In this document: positions 16,709 through 26,565 of the stretch, in pieces | Position numbering within the stretch: the first letter of the stretch is position 1 | How the letters are laid out: every line of letters starts with the position of its first letter | Source: Arthrobacter terrae | GTDB taxonomy: Bacteria; Actinomycetota; Actinomycetes; Actinomycetales; Micrococcaceae | Length of the DNA: 61,096 nucleotides | Direction: 5' to 3' | Assembly (NCBI RefSeq): GCF_015708085.1 | Contig: NZ_JADNYM010000029.1 | Coordinates: 1 to 61,096 of the forward strand | Notes under the pieces: model-generated | Database searches by the model: none | Told to the model about the DNA's origin: nothing | The model's input: the letters and a program-made list of their open reading frames with translations, nothing else | Program-made: the position numbers and the translations under genes

Positions 16709-17526
16709 CGAAAAAGTTCCTTCCGGTGGGGGAAATAAGGGACCGTGCCACCACTGGAATGCGGAAAAGACACGTGAACCCCACCTTCGCCCGTATACCC
16801 TTGCCGCGGCAGGGCGGGCTGGTGTTGCACCTGTTCGGGCCATCCGGCCCTACTGAAGAACCACGGCCCATGAGCAAACAGGGCAGCGTACTGCCACGGC
16901 ACCGTGACCACGGGCTGGGCAACCCAGCGGTACTGGTGGGACAGGACCTGGGCATGAGCCATCAGCATCGCCCATGCATTGGTTTTCTCTGTGATTGCCG
17001 GGGCCGGCCAGAACCCCAGGGATTCAGCGGTTGCCCGGTGCACCCGGGCGGCGAAAGCCGCCGCGATCGCCGGGGCATTGGTCCTGAAGTCCCGAAGCCA
17101 GCCCCGCACCGTGGATTCCGGGCGATCAAGCTTCACAGCGATCTTCCGGAACCCCAGCCCCTCCACAGCACTCAGTTCCACAGCGTCGGCGATCACCTCC
17201 GCATGATCGGCCCGCCGGGCAGCCGACACCGCCGGCAACAAGATATGGGTGGTACCGCACTCACCGCACCGGGCCCTGCGCGGCAGGTACCGGCGGTTCA
17301 CCACCGGTACCTCGCACCGGATCAAACGCTGTACCCCGAAACCCCAAGGCTTCAGCGATCCACGGCACGCCGGGCACATCAGTTCACGACCAAAGAGCTG
17401 GGATTCGACAGCGTCAGGATCGTGGCTTACCGTAAGCAACAGCGCGACTCGTTTCGCGTTAGAACGAGACTGGTGCGGCTTCGAAACTGGCACCGGTCTC
17501 GTTCGTCTTTTAAGATCAGGATCCAA
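16705..17526 (-). CDS. DUF6431-type zinc-ribbon/HTH protein of the transposon
   Basis: Up to 273 residues; the true start is uncertain and could be near residue 27 (VALLLTVSHDPD). A zinc ribbon is visible (CPACRG about 51, CGECGTTH about 87) followed by a helix-turn-helix (GLGFRKIAVKLDRPESTVRGWLRDF about 124-148, in two helices). Such proteins commonly precede this class of DDE transposase and ExeA-like ATPase in Arthrobacter-type genomes and probably bind transposon ends. The stop overlaps the transposase start as ATGA. The C-terminal 40 residues are Gly/His-rich and may be partly overlapping read-through. Confidence 0.7.
   Translation of the reverse strand: MDPDLKRRTRPVPVSKPHQSRSNAKRVALLLTVSHDPDAVESQLFGRELMCPACRGSLKPWGFGVQRLIRCEVPVVNRRYLPRRARCGECGTTHILLPAVSAARRADHAEVIADAVELSAVEGLGFRKIAVKLDRPESTVRGWLRDFRTNAPAIAAAFAARVHRATAESLGFWPAPAITEKTNAWAMLMAHAQVLSHQYRWVAQPVVTVPWQYAALFAHGPWFFSRAGWPEQVQHQPALPRQGYTGEGGVHVSFPHSSGGTVPYFPHRKELFR
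17462..17504. repeat. Inverted repeat at the transposon left side
   Basis: GAACGAGACTGGTGC and GCACCGGTCTCGTTC form a 15-base stem with one mismatch around a 13-base loop. It lies at the 5' end of the DUF6431 gene and could be a transposase-binding end or an operator. No matching copy was found at the other side of the operon. Confidence 0.5.
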
Positions 17527-17754
17527 AAATCCAGATCAAGGGTCCATCGTCGGCCTGACGCCGCCAACGAAGAACGTCAAGAGGCCACCAAGGAAAACCA
17601 GCTCACCACGCCACATCGTCAGGCAACGCAGCTACTCATGGTCATCCACTGCAACGCGTAACGAGGGGTAGCTTGCAAGCACCGCAGACAGAGCCCGTGA
17701 CCACCCGACTCCATGCGTGTCGCGCATGTGCTGGATCAGAGCGAGCTGGCCAAA

Positions 17755-18143
17755 TGTTCGAGCCATATGAGGACCTGCACGAGGTCAGGGAATTTATTGA
17801 CCGGGGGAAGACTATAGCGCGCCATGAGGTCTTCGGGCCGGTGCTCTCCGTCATTCCCTTCGACACTGAAGAGGAAGCGATCGCCATGGCCAATGACAGT
17901 GACTTTGGTCTGGCTTCGGGCGTGTGGACGCAGAACCTTGGCCGGGCACACCGTGTCGCCGAACGTATCGAGGCCGGAACCGTGTGGGTCAATACCTACC
18001 GTGTGAGCCAGGCCCAGGCGCCGTTTGGCGGCGTCAAGCAATCGGGGTATGGCCGCGAACGCGGACTTGAAGCAATCGAGGAATACCTCACCACCAAGAA
18101 CGTCATGATCAATCTGACGAACGAACCCGACAAGTCTTTTTAG
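17755..18143 (+). pseudogene. Aldehyde dehydrogenase, C-terminal remnant
   Basis: The last 110 residues or so of an NAD(P)-dependent aldehyde dehydrogenase: TIARHEVFGPVLSVIPFDTE, GLASGVWTQNLGRAH, AGTVWVNTYR and APFGGVKQSGYGRERG are hallmark C-terminal motifs. The first two thirds, with the catalytic Cys and Glu, are missing; upstream lies transposon DNA. The sequence is closest to betaine- or methylmalonate-semialdehyde-type enzymes. It ends 9 bases before the intact dehydrogenase gene at 18153, so the two formed an operon before the 5' part was lost. Confidence 0.8.
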
Positions 18144-18152
18144 GAATCCAGC

Positions 18153-19109
18153 ATGAGTGAAATCAAGAACGTTGCCATTTACGGCCTTGGAAATATGGGC
18201 TACATCGTGGCGCAAAGGATCGCCGCACGTTTCGACGTTAAGGTCTTCGACCTGAACGCAGAGCGGCTAGCCGCCGCCCAATCAGAATTCCGGGCACAAG
18301 TAATCTCCACGCCCGCCGACGTTGTTGACTGCTCCACCGTAGTCCTCTCGCTGCCGAATCCAGCCGTTTCGAGTTCCGTGGTTACTGCGTTGGCCCAGGT
18401 TCTGGCGCCTGGAAGCACCATTATCGAAACCAGCACCGTGAATCCAGACGATGTGCGCCATTGCGAGAAGATTCTTGCCCCGCACGGCATCAATATCATC
18501 GACGCATCTCTTCTGGCCGGCGTCAGCCAAATGGCCAACGGTAGTGCAACCCTCTTGCTGGGTGGTGAAGCGGAGGTGATTGCGGCCAATAAGCCAGTGC
18601 TGGATGCGATGGCACAGGCACAAATCCATTTTGGCCCCACCGGATCCGGTGCAGCGGCAAAAGTCATCAACAACGCCGTAGCCCATGCGGTCATGGTGGT
18701 CGTTTCGGAGGCCGGTTCCATGGCAACCGCCGCCGGTATCAGCTGCACCAAGCTCGTGGATTTGCTATCCGATGAGCGTATGGGACTGCACCGACCTTTG
18801 ACATACCGTTATGCAGAGCGTATCGCACAGGGCGAGTTTGACGGAGGCATGCCTCTCGATGCCGCGCGTAAGGACTCCGTTCTGGCCTTGGAACTCGCGC
18901 AGAAGCTCGGGGTACCGCTTTTCGCCATTCAGGGCTCGCATACGGCCTACGAAATTGCAGCAGCGTCAGGATATGGTCGGGAGGATTATGCCGCTGTGTC
19001 GAAAGTATGGGACGACTTGAAGAAGCCGGTCTACACCACGCCGGAACATGACGAACGGCAGGTACCGGTCGATTTTGATCAACAGTCTTTGGCGCAAGCT
19101 ACCCTCTAA
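18153..19109 (+). CDS. NAD(P)-dependent beta-hydroxyacid dehydrogenase
   Basis: 318 residues from ATG 18153, preceded by AGGAATCC. The N-terminal Rossmann motif is GLGNMG (residues 11-16). The catalytic Lys170 sits in GSGAAAKVINNAV, and DASLLAGVSQMANG replaces the usual DAPVSGG motif. The family includes 3-hydroxyisobutyrate and tartronate-semialdehyde reductases, which interconvert 3-hydroxyacids and semialdehydes. Its neighbour, an aldehyde dehydrogenase remnant, would fit valine or related branched-acid degradation. The gene looks intact; its substrate cannot be fixed from sequence, and the altered substrate loop suggests an atypical one. Confidence 0.85.
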   Translation: MSEIKNVAIYGLGNMGYIVAQRIAARFDVKVFDLNAERLAAAQSEFRAQVISTPADVVDCSTVVLSLPNPAVSSSVVTALAQVLAPGSTIIETSTVNPDDVRHCEKILAPHGINIIDASLLAGVSQMANGSATLLLGGEAEVIAANKPVLDAMAQAQIHFGPTGSGAAAKVINNAVAHAVMVVVSEAGSMATAAGISCTKLVDLLSDERMGLHRPLTYRYAERIAQGEFDGGMPLDAARKDSVLALELAQKLGVPLFAIQGSHTAYEIAAASGYGREDYAAVSKVWDDLKKPVYTTPEHDERQVPVDFDQQSLAQATL

Positions 19110-19283
19110 GATTCGACAGAACACGTTGCTACTCTGGGCACGCTCTTCAATTGCTGGCCCAATAGGCGAGTAGCGGTCCGCGGTGAGATGTTCGGCGGTA
19201 TGGGCTGAGGTTATGAATTTTATCCCGTTGAGTTGGCGAACGGAGGTGGCCACGGACAGCTGCCAAACGGCAAAAAAGACGGT

Positions 19284-19298
19284 GTGCACAGTGTGCAC
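19284..19298. promoter_or_regulatory. Short perfect palindrome
   Basis: GTGCACAGTGTGCAC is a 7+1+7 inverted repeat in the non-coding DNA after the dehydrogenase, preceded by a run of six A. A similar but broken copy follows the doc hairpin near 14186. Role unknown. Confidence 0.35.
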
Positions 19299-19354
19299 CT
19301 CGTGGGCTTAGGACTGGGCCGGAGCAGTGCCGACGGAGAGCTGGCGGCCGTTAA

Positions 19355-19690
19355 GAATGTTGGGGGACCAGGCCCCGCATCTGGCCGATCTGCCCGACGC
19401 GCCCCGGCATGGGGCTGTTGATGATGTTCCACCGCTTGGCGTGTTCTGGACGTTTCAAATGCCCGTCAGGGACATCACCGAGCTGACCGGGCTGGACGTG
19501 TAGCAGCTGATCGTCGTGGACCGGATGCCCATCGCGGCGACGGGGTTACTGCCCGTGTCGGATCTACGTGGCGGAAGCCTGCCGCCGTCGAGGACCCCGA
19601 CCTCCTCCGGTGAGGCGTTGTCCTTCGAGGGAGCTTGCGACGGCGGCGAGGAGGCGTGCGGTGAACAGGGTCAGCTATTCATGCCTGGGG
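19355..19690 (+). pseudogene. DNA/RNA non-specific endonuclease, C-terminal remnant
   Basis: One frame encodes FWTFQMPVRDITELTGLDV, a stop (TAG, 19501-19503), then QLIVVDRMPIAATG. This resembles the C-terminal end of non-specific endonucleases (the family has a hydrophobic strand, then ELTGLDL). The catalytic DRGH part is absent. Assignment is by eye and moderate. Confidence 0.4.
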
Positions 19691-19750
19691 CCTGACCGGC
19701 CCGCGATTGCGAATGCGTGATCCCGCCGCGGGCGGTCGCCAAGGGGAAGC

Positions 19751-20500
19751 TCAGCCCTTCAGCGTCGCGTCGAGTAAGGCCCGCAGCTCCTGGAAGTGAC
19801 GCTCGGTGGCCTCCGGGTTGAAGGCGGAGGTGTCGGCCATGGTATAGCCGTGGCGTGCCCCTGCATAGATTTCATTGGTCGCCTCAAGCCCCGCGGCCTG
19901 TAGGGCTTCGCTGAGCCGGGCGACGGCGTCGGGAGCCATGCTGGGGTCATGGTCTGCGTGGCCGAATACGAACTGGGCCCGTGCGTTGCCAAGTTTTTGG
20001 TGCGGGCTGTCCGGCTCGTCCGTGGCCAGGCCGCCGCCGTGGAAGCCGCCGCACGCTGCCACCACATCCGGGTGTGAGGTTGCGCTCCGGAGCGCCAACC
20101 GGGCGCCCATGCAGTAACCGGTGGTCCCGATGGAGCCGGGAGCTACGCCGTTGAGCCCGGCCAGCGCGGACACCCACGCGTTGATGTCCGGCAGCGCTTT
20201 GTCCGGCGTCAGGCGGCCAACCCGGGGGAAGGCAGCCTTGCCTGCAGCCTCCCTACCTTCCTGAGTGGACATGTCCACGGCCGGGGCGAGCTCGGTCATG
20301 GACCCATCACGGTAGAAAACGTTCGGCGCCAGTACCACGTAACCCCAGTTGGCGATGCGCTGGGTCATCTCCTGGATCCGGGGGCGCAGGCCGAAGGCGT
20401 CCATGTAGAAGATGACACCGGGAACAGGGCCGGTTGTGGTGGACGGGCGGGCCACGAGGGCCTCTGCGGTGCCTTCTGCGGCAGGGATTTCGATGGGCAT
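19751..20500 (-). CDS. Dienelactone hydrolase family protein
   Basis: 249 residues from ATG 20500; the frame extends upstream to 20581 but the alpha/beta fold starts at once from this Met. The catalytic triad is Cys130 (GYCMGARLAL), Asp183 or Asp185 (FGHADHDPSM) and His217 (ARHGYTM). Dienelactone hydrolases open carboxymethylenebutenolide in chloroaromatic pathways, but many relatives are general esterases. The protein is cytosolic, with no signal peptide. No aromatic-pathway gene is beside it, so its substrate is open. The gene looks complete. Confidence 0.85.
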   Translation of the reverse strand: MPIEIPAAEGTAEALVARPSTTTGPVPGVIFYMDAFGLRPRIQEMTQRIANWGYVVLAPNVFYRDGSMTELAPAVDMSTQEGREAAGKAAFPRVGRLTPDKALPDINAWVSALAGLNGVAPGSIGTTGYCMGARLALRSATSHPDVVAACGGFHGGGLATDEPDSPHQKLGNARAQFVFGHADHDPSMAPDAVARLSEALQAAGLEATNEIYAGARHGYTMADTSAFNPEATERHFQELRALLDATLKG

Positions 20501-20765
20501 GGGCCCCACACTATCGGAGCTTAGGAGTGATGCCGGGGCACGGACCCGTGTCCAGTGCTCGTGATCAGGTGCCGGCCCCAAGAAGACAATTGTTCAGGGC
20601 CCTCTTGGGGTTGGCCAGGTGGATGCCCAATCCGGTGTTTGGCGGCGTGGATGGTCTGATCGACCGCCGACAACGCGGCGTCGGCCAGCGCCACCGTGGC
20701 GGCGCCCTGGAGTCACCTGCGGCTATCGAGGCGCTATATCCGACTACTACTGCTGTGTAGGGCAG

Positions 20766-21233
20766 TCACGCCTCGACTGGGAGAGCTAGCCGGCGCTGCG
20801 TCCGCGTGAGCATCGAGTGCATGACAAGAGGATGTAGGACGCGCACCGGCAGAAAGTACATTCGGCCCTGCCATCCTTTCCATCGCACGGTCGTGGTTAT
20901 TCGTACGAGCCGGTTCTCCGCGTCCACACCGACACCGCAGCGGAAGTCGAGATGTACTTCGTCGACGCTGAGCAGCGCCTCCTGGCCCTCGACCCGTTTG
21001 ACGGCGAAGACGTCGTGATCGGCCCGAGGTATGCCGATGAGCGGCACGAGGAGTTGGCGTAGGCCCATAGCCAGTCGAATCGACCCCGGCATGCTCTCGG
21101 GCGAGAACAGGTTGCGCGCCCATTCGGCGGGTTCTTCGGTGGCACTTGGCGGCAGCACGCCGATCGACATGTCTGCGTAGTCGGGCGCGGGGATATCCGC
21201 AAAAGCGAGTGACCAATAGTATGGCTGGGGCAT
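20766..21233 (-). CDS. DUF2867 domain protein
   Basis: 155 residues from ATG 21233, chosen over the Met five codons upstream because GGAAGG lies 5 bases before it. It contains the DUF2867 features: EWARNLFSPESMPGSIR, then HDVFAVKRVEGQEALLSVDE, LDFRCGVGV and a C-terminal YFLPVRVLHPLVMHSML. The fold is SRPBCC-like; relatives are predicted to bind hydrophobic ligands. In actinobacteria such genes often lie next to a TetR regulator, and here a divergent TetR remnant lies upstream. Function unknown. Confidence 0.8.
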   Translation of the reverse strand: MPQPYYWSLAFADIPAPDYADMSIGVLPPSATEEPAEWARNLFSPESMPGSIRLAMGLRQLLVPLIGIPRADHDVFAVKRVEGQEALLSVDEVHLDFRCGVGVDAENRLVRITTTVRWKGWQGRMYFLPVRVLHPLVMHSMLTRTQRRLALPVEA

Positions 21234-21439
21234 CCGGCTTCCTTCCAAACGGTGCCGTATTTTCTGACTCTACGGTTCGTGGTTTTAGGCGGCCGTGAAG
21301 GCCACGTTTCTTGTCTTTCACTGGATACTGGTGGGCTTGCGGAAACGGCGTTGGTGGCGTTGGCAGTGGCAGGTCCGCTCGATCTCGACGGCGATCGCCA
21401 GGTGCGGATCTTCTCTCGTCGCGCACTAATCACACCCCC

Positions 21440-21823
21440 ACAGTGCTGGACTATATGGAGTCCACGATCGGGATGTTCCTGGCCGGTGGGTTCTCGGTGG
21501 ACCTCACCCACCACGTGATGCATGCTCTGGGCAGCCGGATGTGGGCCTTCACCCAGGAATTCTTCGACGAAACCACCAGTTCCGGCAATGCGGCCGAAGC
21601 CGAGGCGGACCCCGAAGTGCAATCTGCCCAGATGCTCGCCATGGCAGAGCGTTACCCCACCATCGCGCAGATCAGCGGCGCGGCCGCCCACGACGACACG
21701 GTCGTGGCACACGGATGTGAGGACAGGTTCGAGTTCGAGTTCGCCCTTGACTTACTCCTTGACGGTTTCGAGCGGCTCCATCAAGCGGGTTGGTCATCCG
21801 CCGCAGCGAAGCTCACGGTCTAG
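21440..21823 (+). pseudogene. TetR-family regulator, C-terminal remnant
   Basis: The frame encodes a TetR ligand-binding half: LDYMESTIGMFLAGGFSVDL, HHVMHALGSRMWAFTQEF, ERYPTIAQIS and a final FEFALDLLLDGFERLH helix. The N-terminal DNA-binding helix-turn-helix is absent: the DNA before 21440 encodes nothing related. It probably once controlled the divergent DUF2867 gene. About 400 bases of DNA without a recognisable gene follow, up to 22229. Confidence 0.65.
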
Positions 21824-22229
21824 GAGACTGCTGGAGAGCACATGTTTGCCGTCGAATCCGGTGGTCACATTCCTGGCAGAGCACCGGCACGTGTTCCACG
21901 ATGACGCGTGCCTGGTATGCCGTGCGTTTAAAAGTAGTCTCCTGCAGTCGGGAACCCGGACCAACCCCACCCGCCCGCCAAACCGGGTACGGTCCAGTCA
22001 CTGGATTGTGGGTGGGCCCCTCAGCAGTCATGGGGCTATTGATCGTGTTTCGTTGTCTGTTGCCCGGATGGTCAGTCCTTCGAGTTCTTCGAGGATCCAC
22101 TAAGTGACGTTGTCGGGGATGAATGCTGATGCGCTGGAGTAGAGCCAGTCGTTGGCCAAGGTCGTAGTCTGCGGCCAAATAGCCCGACCTCTACAGGCAC
22201 CGGACCGCTCTCGTTCAGGCGGAAGCGCC

Positions 22230-22850
22230 TCAGCTGGCCACGCTTGCGGCGGGATTCGACCGTCTCCGGGCGGGCCTACAGGATGTAGAGCCGCCGTCAA
22301 TGCCATCGTGGCCCCACTCGATGTCCATGGTTCGGCCGTAGTGGGCCTCAATAGCGACGGCGTGGCGCGCGAGCTGCAGTGCGGGCTTGTAGACGTAGAA
22401 CTCATCCGGGTTCGCGGCTCCCTGTACCACGGCCTCGCCCACTCCGTAGGAGGACATGACACCGGAAGACACGACGTCGGAGCGGACCATGCGTTAAATC
22501 CCCGCCGACAGCGCCACCTCGGCGTGCTTGAACTCGTGGTGCACCCGGTAGGCGCTGGCAGGGTCGTTGTAGAGGGAAGCGAACACGTCCTTCACGGCCG
22601 GCAGGAAGGACGTCTGGCACATCATGGCCCGAATTTCCTGGCCGGCAGCGGCCAATGCCGTCACATCGTCGGTGTCCAGGCCTTCCAAGCAGGCAGCAAT
22701 TCTCGCGTCCAACCCATAGTCGGCCAGAAAGTCGCGGTACGCCTCCGCCGCCGTGGCGAAGCCGTCTGGGACCTGCCCGCCCGCCGAGGTCAGGTTCGCC
22801 ACCATCTCACCCAGCGAGGCATTTTTCCGCCCACCTGTCCAGCTCCTTAA
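22230..22850 (-). pseudogene. Phosphoenolpyruvate synthase remnant
   Basis: Two consecutive frames encode pieces of PEP synthase: [40 protein letters not shown] and [18 protein letters not shown], then after a stop and frame change MVRSDVVSSGVM, GVGEAVVQGAANPDEFYVYK and HYGRTMDIEWGHDGIDG. Parts between them (for example the conserved region before VRSSA) are missing, and everything after about residue 330 of the usual 780 is lost. The enzyme normally makes PEP from pyruvate and ATP. It is a shrinking relic with several internal deletions. Confidence 0.75.
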
Positions 22851-23137
22851 GTCCTGGTTCCGGGAACCACAAGGTGTCCGTCGGCATGATATCTGCTCCA
22901 GCGTACGGTGTCCCAAGATGGTGGCGCTTGAGGTTCGGCGTGGTCAGCGCCTTCGCACAATGCCAGAGGGAAGCTGCCTCTTGTCCGAAGGAAGTTAAAG
23001 TACCAGTACTTAGCTTGAGAAGACTTCGGCGTTGTACCTCAGCGGCGGTGCACTCCATGGACCGACCGATGGGTTCATGTCCATTAGAAATACGAGACTG
23101 CAGATCTATGAAACGAAGAGCCGCACGGGGCCGAAGA

Positions 23138-24484
23138 TCAGGTTCGCGGGGTTGGCAGAACTTTAAGGTCCCGCAGTACCGTTCGTGCGGAGGTGATCCC
23201 GGTTTCGATGGCACCGTCGACCACGACGCCGTTCCAGCCTTTCGCCCAATCGGCGCCAGCGAAATGCAGCCGAGTTCCGGTGGAGCTGAAATGGTGCCAT
23301 CCGTTGGTGAACTGTTCTGAGGCAATGGTGGACCAGGTTTGGCCACTCCACTTGTCTGCCACCCAGTCATGTCCCGTCGTTTCGACAACTTCAAGATCCG
23401 GGCGCCATCGCTGGACCAGCTCCTGCACCTGGGCGGCATCGTGCAAGTCGATCTGCGTGTGGTCCGGTCCGAAGCCGACCAGGATTGTTGTGTTGTCTTC
23501 CAGGAAGTACTCACTTTTCATCATTGCCAACGGGTTGCCCGAGGGAGCGGTGGCAATAATGTTGTGGTGGCCTTTGACCTTTATCCAGATTTTGAACCCG
23601 GTAGAGTTCGAACCTTGGGTGACAAGTCGCTGCTGATCGGCTGAAAGTTCAGGGGAGAAGACCAAGTTTTTCAATGCGCCCCAGGGAGCGGTGACGATTG
23701 CCGCATCGCCTCGGTGAGTCACGCCGTCGGTCGTTGTCAGGCTGACGCCGTCACCACTGTGCTCGATCTCCACCACTGCCGTGTTCAGGTGGATGGGGCA
23801 ATTGAGGTCTGCGGCAATCGCTGCGTAGATTCCGCGCATTCCATTCTTAAGCTTGAACTTCAGAGTCTGCTCATCCAGGAGTGAGAGGCGGTGATCGCTC
23901 AAGGCAGCCCAGTGCTTGGCCATGAGCGGGGAGGCGGAGGCGGTGTGGCCGTTGTAGCCGGCCGACCAGTATGCGTCGGCCAAGTCGATCTCTTCCTGGC
24001 TGAAGTCTCCGCTGCGCAAAGTATCAAGTACGCTGCCTTTGTCAGCTTCGCGGAAACGCTCGGCCACCTCGGTGGGGCCCTTGTAGTCATCTCCGAGAAC
24101 GTACAGCGGCTCATGCGGATAAGGGAAGAACTCCCGCGAGTTCTCAAAGATCTTCGCTTGGGGCCGCTGCAGCCTTTCTTCCATGTCCGCTTCGGTGCCT
24201 TCCTTGACCGCTCCTCCGGTGAGCCAGTAGGCACGGTCGTAATCGGGGCTCGGGTAGATCTCCTGGCCGTAACGAACAATCTCAGTCCAGATAAACGGCT
24301 GCATCCAATGCACCCATGTTGCGCCGATTTCCAGTGTGTAACCCATGCGCTCCTCGGTCCATGCACGCCCTCCAATGCGGTCGCGTGCCTCGAAGATCTC
24401 CACCTCCACTCCGGCAGCTTGCAGCTCGCGCGCGGCGACCAAGCCGGCGAAGCCGGCTCCGACTATCAGGACCTTGGCAGACAT
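23138..24484 (-). CDS. Flavin monoamine oxidase family protein
   Basis: 448 residues from ATG 24484; the longer frame (to 24544) lacks a ribosome site. The FAD-binding start is VLIVGAGFAGLVAARELQ, followed by EARDRIGGRAWT, and the C-terminal FAD contact is HFAGADWAKGWNGVVVDGAI. Length and motifs fit bacterial flavin amine oxidases such as putrescine, tyramine or methylaminobutyrate oxidases, which convert an amine to an aldehyde, ammonia and hydrogen peroxide. The usual covalent-FAD Cys near the C-terminus is not evident. It is the last gene of an amine set with a permease and aldehyde dehydrogenase. A 20 bp inverted repeat 129 bases upstream is shared with the TetR gene at 29970. Substrate undetermined. 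Confidence 0.85.
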   Translation of the reverse strand: MSAKVLIVGAGFAGLVAARELQAAGVEVEIFEARDRIGGRAWTEERMGYTLEIGATWVHWMQPFIWTEIVRYGQEIYPSPDYDRAYWLTGGAVKEGTEADMEERLQRPQAKIFENSREFFPYPHEPLYVLGDDYKGPTEVAERFREADKGSVLDTLRSGDFSQEEIDLADAYWSAGYNGHTASASPLMAKHWAALSDHRLSLLDEQTLKFKLKNGMRGIYAAIAADLNCPIHLNTAVVEIEHSGDGVSLTTTDGVTHRGDAAIVTAPWGALKNLVFSPELSADQQRLVTQGSNSTGFKIWIKVKGHHNIIATAPSGNPLAMMKSEYFLEDNTTILVGFGPDHTQIDLHDAAQVQELVQRWRPDLEVVETTGHDWVADKWSGQTWSTIASEQFTNGWHHFSSTGTRLHFAGADWAKGWNGVVVDGAIETGITSARTVLRDLKVLPTPRT

Positions 24485-24612
24485 GGGGCTACTTTCAATG
24501 GGTTGGTTCGAATTGAGGGTGGGTGATGTGATGCGCTCTTGCAAGTTGGTTCGGACGGGCCGATGTTATTCTTCGTTGCCGAACTAAATCTGCGTGCGCC
24601 ACATCACATTTT

Positions 24613-24632
24613 ATTCTACATATGTAGAGAAT
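24613..24632. promoter_or_regulatory. Putative TetR operator upstream of the amine oxidase
   Basis: On the minus strand this reads ATTCTCTACATATGTAGAAT, an inverted repeat around CATATG. It shares ATTCTCTACA, a 4-base variable centre and TAGAAT with the site at 30042 upstream of the TetR gene. It is the likely binding site of that regulator. The rest of the 435-base gap (24485-24919) has no recognisable gene. Confidence 0.6.
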
Positions 24633-24919
24633 ACGTGACGGGCCTGACAGTTGCAACAGGGGTCGCATACCGGCAAACGGAAAAATCGTGCACTGAACCT
24701 CGATTCAACGAGGCGTCTTTAGGATCCATCTGATTTCGGAGCGAGGGACGGTTTCGTTTTTGAACTTGGCGAGATGGGCGGCTTGCTGTGTTTGGAACGT
24801 AAGTTTAAGTAGAGAACTCTGTGCTGACGCTTCGGATCGAATCCCAGGCGCCAGCCCGCGTGGGCTGAAGCTGACCGCGACGTCGCCCCTGCTCTGCCCT
24901 GCTGGCGGTGCATGCACTG

Positions 24920-26422
24920 TCAGGCGGAAGTGTCCGATGCCCCGCCGAATCCGATGCCCCGGTAGATTTCGGGGCGTTTCTTCTTCAGTCGAAGGCCCCA
25001 GAAAAGCCCTGCAATGCCCGGCACGACCACCAGCGCCGGCAGGATCCAGGAGAGCGGGGAGAAGCCGTCAGAGCCGATCAGCACATTGAAGTTCACCACG
25101 ATCAGTACGAACACCGTGCCAAGGGTCAACGCCGCCAGGGCCGGAGCCACGATCCGGGTCCACAGGGAATACCCAGCCGCGTGCTTGCGGAAGTATCCGA
25201 TGACGGCCACTGAGATCATTACGAGCAGCAGGACCAGGCCGAATGCGCCGGTGTTCGTCAGCCACGAGAAGAACGTCAGCACCGGGTACAGTGTGCCGAG
25301 GTCGGAGCCGGTGCCGGCGATCGCGAAAATGGCCAGCATGACGATGGCCAGCGCCGACTGAGCGAGTGAGCCGGCCACCGGTGCGTGGCGCCGGTTGACG
25401 CGGGCCAGGGATCGCGGCAGTACGCCTTCCCGTCCGAGTGAGAACGCGTAGCGGGCCACGGCATTGTGGAACGCTATCAGGGCGGCCAGCAGGCTGGTCA
25501 CGAACAGGACCTGCGCGGTGTCAGAGACAATGACAGCGCCGTTGGTCGTGAGGAAGTTGAAGACCAGGTCGGGGCCCTGCTGCTGGGACTCGGTGATGAT
25601 GTTGCTTGGCCCGGTGCCGATTATCATGGCCCACGAGGACAGGGCGTAGAACACTGCGATGATGCCGACGGCGATGTAGGTGGCCCGCGCGATTGAGCGC
25701 TTCGGGTCCTTCGCCTCCTCGCTGTAGATTGCGGCCGACTCGAATCCCATGAAGGCGGCCATGCTGAACGCCAGTGTGGCGCCGACGCTGGCCGTGAACA
25801 GATCCGATGGTGCCAGGCCGACGCTGCTGACACCCTCGGGCTGGACGGCGAAGGAGATCACGTCGAAGACGATGACGGCCAGGAACTCGCCGGCCACGAG
25901 TACGCCGATCACCTTTGCCGAGAAGTCGACCTTGTTCACCCCGAGCCAGCCGACGATCACAAAGCCAACGAGCGCAGCGGCCCACCAGGGGATGTTGGTG
26001 CTGAGCTTGTCGTTGATGAAGGACGCCAATGCGAAGCCGAACAGGCCGTAGATGCCCACCTGCATGGCGTTGTAGGAGACCAGGGCGACCCACGAGGCTC
26101 CGACGCCTGTGGCCCGCCCTAAGCCTTGGGAGATGTATGCGTAGAACGCCCCGGCGTTGCGGATGTGCGAGCTCATGGCAGCGTAGCCCACGGAGAACAG
26201 TGCCACGCAGACGCCCAGCACAATGAAGGACAACGGAACGCCCAGGTTGGTGCTGACAGCGAAGTTGCTGGGCACTCCGCCTCCGATGACGGTCAAGGGT
26301 GCGGATGCGGCGATGATCATAAATACCAGAGCCGGCACACCCAGCGTGCGTTTGCTCAGACCGTTGCCGGATTCGTTGCCGTCAGCACTGCCGGTGGACG
26401 GCAGGGTTTGTTCCTGTGACAT
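24920..26422 (-). CDS. APC-family amino acid/amine permease
   Basis: 500 residues from ATG 26422 (GGAGG 7 bases upstream). About 12 membrane segments; the first contains the APC signature ALVFMIIAASAPLTVIGG, and AAFMGFESAAIYSEEAKDP is the conserved region of TM6 and the following loop. Such carriers import amino acids or amines by proton exchange. Placed between the amine oxidase and aldehyde dehydrogenase genes on one strand, it probably supplies the substrate. A strong hairpin terminator separates it from the upstream aldehyde dehydrogenase, so it must have its own promoter in the 199-base gap. Confidence 0.9.
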   Translation of the reverse strand: MSQEQTLPSTGSADGNESGNGLSKRTLGVPALVFMIIAASAPLTVIGGGVPSNFAVSTNLGVPLSFIVLGVCVALFSVGYAAMSSHIRNAGAFYAYISQGLGRATGVGASWVALVSYNAMQVGIYGLFGFALASFINDKLSTNIPWWAAALVGFVIVGWLGVNKVDFSAKVIGVLVAGEFLAVIVFDVISFAVQPEGVSSVGLAPSDLFTASVGATLAFSMAAFMGFESAAIYSEEAKDPKRSIARATYIAVGIIAVFYALSSWAMIIGTGPSNIITESQQQGPDLVFNFLTTNGAVIVSDTAQVLFVTSLLAALIAFHNAVARYAFSLGREGVLPRSLARVNRRHAPVAGSLAQSALAIVMLAIFAIAGTGSDLGTLYPVLTFFSWLTNTGAFGLVLLLVMISVAVIGYFRKHAAGYSLWTRIVAPALAALTLGTVFVLIVVNFNVLIGSDGFSPLSWILPALVVVPGIAGLFWGLRLKKKRPEIYRGIGFGGASDTSA

Positions 26423-26565
26423 TAAAACCTCCATTGGGAGAATAAGTATGTCTTGAGTGTGTCAACGATCACAACAGTTGGCTTGTTATCCGCGGCATCG
26501 GCATTGACCACCTGTGCACGGCTTGCGCAGAGGCCTTGGCCAGTAAGGCCTTCCCCCGGATCAAA

